DNA from: Lentisphaerota bacterium
GTDB lineage: Bacteria > Verrucomicrobiota > Kiritimatiellia > JAAZAB01
Direction: 5' to 3'
Assembly (NCBI GenBank): GCA_020201415.1
Contig: JAIVGW010000299.1
Location: 1-8,240 of the forward strand
Length of the DNA stretch: 8,240 nucleotides
Shown here: piece by piece, positions 5,832 to 8,240 of the stretch
How the letters are laid out: the number at the start of each line of letters is the position of its first letter
Numbering within the stretch: the stretch's first letter is position 1
The notes under the pieces: generated by a model
What the model was told of the DNA's origin: nothing
Databases searched by the model: none
Seen by the model: the letters and a program-made list of their open reading frames with translations, nothing else
Position numbers and translations under genes: made by a program

Positions 5832-6509
5832 GCAATCAACGCAAGTGGCCGATGCATAATAACTGCCGGCCTGATCGCTGGTTGCCTGGACGAGTGATGC
5901 GTTCTGGTGCGGACCTTGAAAATATGCAGGAGTAGCAATGCTCCAGTTGGCGTTTACATAGCGCTTCTCCCATTCGTTCTTTTTGAGCGCCGAACGCAGC
6001 TCGCATATGCCGCCGATGGGCACTATAGATGGAACAGGATACCATGCTTCAACCACGAAATCGGCCGGCAAGGCCGTGGCCGTGCCGTGCGCCCACCCGT
6101 CTTTCCAGGAAGCTGGGTGACCGGAACCCGAACCTGTCCCGCCCACCGGACGCCAGACGCAGTCGACATTCACCTCCGCCACTCCTGCTTGCCAGCTTGT
6201 GTTCATAATGTTGTACGAATAACTTCGTCTCTCTCCGCCGCCGGACCAGACAAAATCAGAATTGTTAAAATTTGTGAAAGAACTTGATTCCACCAGCTCA
6301 TATGACGGACTGTCTTCAATGCTGATATTATAAACAGCAGATTCATCTGGCTGCAAGTTTATGGGCCATGTATCAGTGGGGTTTGATGGGGATAATGTCT
6401 TGTTGCGCGAATACTGCGCATTTATTACTATGAGGCATCCCCCCCATGCCAATGCCGACAACAATAATATTCGAGTTTTACTGTGTATCATAATCCATAA
6501 TCCTTTCAT
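5793..6509 (-). CDS. Ig-like exported protein, N-terminal portion ending in a frameshift
   Basis: The frame begins at ATG 6509, 10 bases after the preceding stop, or at ATG 6491, which has the better Shine-Dalgarno (AAGGA, 9 bases upstream). Open sequence further upstream overlaps the previous gene and is not expected to be used. A signal peptide is clear (residues 11-31, RILLLSALAWGGCLIVINA), with probable cleavage after INA. Mature segments are beta-rich and Ser/Gly-rich. An Ig/PKD-like stretch covers about residues 150-225 (FVVEAWYPVPSIVPIGG to GSYYASATCVDC). After GRQA (227-230) the frame runs through a GCCT repeat and stops eight residues later. Removing one 4-base unit restores GRQAVFHQPGSNN and gives 549 residues in total. 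As it stands a 238-residue truncated product would be exported. No exact family recognised. Confidence 0.75.
   Translation of the reverse strand: MKGLWIMIHSKTRILLLSALAWGGCLIVINAQYSRNKTLSPSNPTDTWPINLQPDESAVYNISIEDSPSYELVESSSFTNFNNSDFVWSGGGERRSYSYNIMNTSWQAGVAEVNVDCVWRPVGGTGSGSGHPASWKDGWAHGTATALPADFVVEAWYPVPSIVPIGGICELRSALKKNEWEKRYVNANWSIATPAYFQGPHQNASLVQATSDQAGSYYASATCVDCGRQAGGVSPTRQ
5817..5831. repeat. GCCT tetranucleotide repeat at the frameshift (3.75 units)
   Basis: GCCT occurs three times in a row plus GCC on the plus strand, reading GGCA units in the gene direction. The two halves of the Ig-like protein lie in different frames that meet exactly here. Deleting one 4-base unit, or a net change with the same effect on frame, makes a single 549-residue frame. 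Confidence 0.85.
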
Positions 6510-6519
6510 TGTCCAAGGT

Positions 6520-7602
6520 TTAATACGTTGCGGCCCTCTCACGGACCTTTTTATGCCGGGCATGAATTTCCAGCCCACGCACCCGCCGCAGTTCATAGCC
6601 GAGCAGAAATATGTTTTTGTAATACAAGTTGGCGGTACGTTCATATAAGGTGCGTTGCGTCGGCTCCGTCCATTGATTGCGTAACACATTGGCGCGTTCC
6701 AACAAAATCCCTGCTCGTTCCCAGTCACCGGCCTCGAACAGCAATACGCGCATGTATTGCTCAAAGAATTCCGGATCGTTCAGCTCTTCCGCGAATCTAA
6801 GCCACCAGCCGGTCAAAAGTCTTTCCGCGGCGCCGGGATGGCGGTCGGTAAAGAAAAGCGCCTTGCTCCAGTGTGTAACTACCCTGGTGCGCGCGATTAA
6901 ATGGAGTTCTTCCGCTTCGGCGTATGCGCGCAGACGTTCCTGGCGGCTTTGCCACAACCATTCGCTTGCGGAAGGATCGAATTGGTCTGCCTTGCTCAGC
7001 AGGTTGCCCTGGGTGTAAATCATCCGTGAGAACCATTCCACGCGCGCGGAGTCGGACAGGCTCAGCACCCAGTCTTCGACCGCGTCCAGTAAATCAACGC
7101 ATTCCGGGGCGTTGGTATCCATCCACCGATCAACATACGCATCTGTGACACGAGCTGCTACATAGGCCGCCATCTTGAGGTTTTCCGCGTTATGAGGATT
7201 TTCCGGATTTTCCCCGGCGGCGAGCGGAATCTGTTGCAGCGTCCGTACGACTTCCCGGATGCCGACAGCGGCCTGCTCATGTGTGAGGAATTCATAGCGC
7301 AAAGACCAGTCGTAACATACGCAGAACGGCAGAGCCCAGTCGTGTCTGGTAAGGCTTTCACCGGCATTTTCAAGCGTGAGATTCAACACTTGTGTGCGAA
7401 CCGTGCGCAAGGTTTCTATTAAATCGCCAGTGCTGCCGATTTCGCCAGATATACGAATTTGATCTTGCAAGGGATAAACAAGATCTTGCAGTCCTTGTCG
7501 GCGTGGAATGTCTGGGATAGCCTGTGCGGCAGCGCATAAAATACCGGCGAATATTAGCGCCGGAAATTGCCGTATCGTGTAACCTGTCCTTTCTGTTTTC
7601 AT
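6520..7602 (-). CDS. Exported alpha-helical (TPR-like) protein, 360 residues, function unknown
   Basis: The N-terminus is a signal peptide: charged MKTERTGYTIR, hydrophobic FPALIFAGILCAAA, and likely cleavage after AQA (A28|IPD). The mature part is almost wholly helical, with many Leu/Ala/Glu/Arg and repeated aromatic positions. Near residues 250-330 it has paired helices (HWSKALFFTD, GAAERLLTGWWLRFAEELND, EFFEQYMRVLLFEAGDWERA). These look like degenerate tetratricopeptide-type repeats but do not fit a strict TPR consensus. The ATG at 7602 lies 3 bases after the stop of the TPR-like gene upstream, and the stop at 6520 lies 10 bases before the Ig-like protein's first ATG. Operon membership is therefore likely. 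It may be a periplasmic adaptor for the exported proteins that follow; that role is inferred from context only. Confidence 0.82.
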   Translation of the reverse strand: MKTERTGYTIRQFPALIFAGILCAAAQAIPDIPRRQGLQDLVYPLQDQIRISGEIGSTGDLIETLRTVRTQVLNLTLENAGESLTRHDWALPFCVCYDWSLRYEFLTHEQAAVGIREVVRTLQQIPLAAGENPENPHNAENLKMAAYVAARVTDAYVDRWMDTNAPECVDLLDAVEDWVLSLSDSARVEWFSRMIYTQGNLLSKADQFDPSASEWLWQSRQERLRAYAEAEELHLIARTRVVTHWSKALFFTDRHPGAAERLLTGWWLRFAEELNDPEFFEQYMRVLLFEAGDWERAGILLERANVLRNQWTEPTQRTLYERTANLYYKNIFLLGYELRRVRGLEIHARHKKVRERAATY

Positions 7603-7605
7603 TGG

Positions 7606-8240
7606 CTATCTTTTCAAAATGGCCTTTTCGCATTCTTCGATATAGGTGATGATCGGCGGGCTGTCGGCCTTGTGAGGGTAGGCGGCGATCAGTGCCTCGA
7701 ACGCGATTTTGGCGTCGGCCCATTTCTTGTCGATTTTCAGAAGCCAGGCACGGGTGAGCATGGCTTGCTGACCGAGAAAGCCGCCCGCGAATTCAGTGGC
7801 TTGGACTTCGCACAACTCAATGGCCTTGCGGGTATTGCTGTACGGGCCGGCGTTTAGCGCTATCAGATGCCAGCGGCTGCGGCCGCGCCATGGATCACCG
7901 GCACTGCCGTCAGCGATGACCTGTAACCATATTTTTTCGGCATCCGCATGCTGGTTTTGTAAATACAGGCACCAGCCCAGCTTGGTCTGAATTTCCATGC
8001 GCTCGCTTTGGCCAGGCTGACGTTTCAAAGCCTCGTTGTACAATCGCGTTGCCAGGTCAATTGCATCCGATTCCAACTGGGTGTTGGCGATGCTAAGGAT
8101 TACATCAGCCCCGCCCTCCGCGGAATTCATCACCTGCGCAAGAAGCAATCCATTTCGATCCGTCGTGGTCAGGTGCTTTTCAATCATGGTGAAGGCCTGG
8201 GCGGCCTGCGCCCATTGGCCGTCTTCCAGGCATTGAGCGG
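7606..8240 (-). CDS. TPR-like repeat protein, C-terminal 210 residues (5' end outside window)
   Basis: The frame is open to the window edge; an internal ATG at 8187 exists, but upstream codons continue the same repeat pattern (CLEDGQWAQAAQAFTMIEKHL), so the gene very likely starts outside. Helix pairs of tetratricopeptide type are visible: the one just cited; AIDLATRLYNEALKRQPGQ followed by EIQTKLGWCLYLQNQHADAE; and GQQAMLTRAWLLKIDKKWAD followed by AKIAFEALIAAYP. TPR arrays mediate protein-protein contacts, and in this setting could serve a secretion or assembly complex. The stop at 7608-7606 is 3 bases from the next start, showing a tight operon. The N-terminal domain and any signal peptide are not visible, so cellular location is unknown. 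Confidence 0.85.
   Translation of the reverse strand, partial: AQCLEDGQWAQAAQAFTMIEKHLTTTDRNGLLLAQVMNSAEGGADVILSIANTQLESDAIDLATRLYNEALKRQPGQSERMEIQTKLGWCLYLQNQHADAEKIWLQVIADGSAGDPWRGRSRWHLIALNAGPYSNTRKAIELCEVQATEFAGGFLGQQAMLTRAWLLKIDKKWADAKIAFEALIAAYPHKADSPPIITYIEECEKAILKR

Noticed and set aside
5832..5938. Separate gene start at 5938 (TTG) for the C-terminal half of the Ig-like protein
   Set aside because: The stretch up to the repeat is an out-of-frame reading of the upstream portion, with no signal peptide and no ribosome binding site; a frameshifted single gene explains both halves.
6510..6764. Extension of the Ig-like protein upstream to 6764
   Set aside because: It would overlap the 360-residue helical protein by about 245 bases and put a cysteine-rich, motif-free stretch before a clear signal peptide.

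Overview
All credible genes in this window lie on the minus strand, so biological order runs from high to low coordinates. The organism is a Gram-negative bacterium: the low-coordinate end carries lipid A genes, an lpxI that looks broken, a Gfo/Idh/MocA dehydrogenase and the start of lpxB. The rest is a file of proteins with export signals, including TPR-like helical and Ig-like types and a Ca-loop fragment resembling DxDxDGxxDxxE. With palindromic dispersed-type repeats, this mix suggests a member of the PVC superphylum (Kiritimatiellota, Lentisphaerota or Verrucomicrobiota). That placement is inference and only moderately secure.

Layout in direction of transcription. From 8240 to 4856 there is a tightly packed, co-oriented run: a TPR-like protein entering from outside the window, a 360-residue exported helical protein, and a 549-residue exported Ig-like protein. 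The last is split by a frameshift exactly at a GCCT tetranucleotide repeat. A 300-residue exported protein with an 11-base C run in its coding strand follows (4823-3921). Next comes a gene-free stretch (3920-3434) with short GACCCCTAATC-type repeats and a long inverted repeat that looks like debris of a mobile element. Then come a 102-codon open frame with a Ca-loop-like motif, probably cut off at its 5' end, and a 246-residue exported protein of unknown function with a strong ribosome binding site. The stretch from about 4820 to 2380 is visibly more AT-rich than the lipid A genes.

The gap 2376-1945 holds a striking nested palindrome (REP-like) and a good sigma70-type promoter facing the lipid A genes. 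The promoter precedes lpxI, which has lost an estimated 40-50 codons in its N-terminal domain with a frame change. The dehydrogenase gene follows, and its TGA overlaps the ATG of lpxB, which runs off the window.

If intact, LpxI (UDP-2,3-diacylglucosamine hydrolysis) and LpxB (disaccharide formation) would be consecutive lipid A steps, and the dehydrogenase could modify the sugar-nucleotide precursor. The exported proteins probably act together at the cell envelope or outside the cell, but nothing in the sequence reveals their task. The two gene-breaking changes could be real mutations, phase variation or assembly errors; the sequence alone cannot decide.
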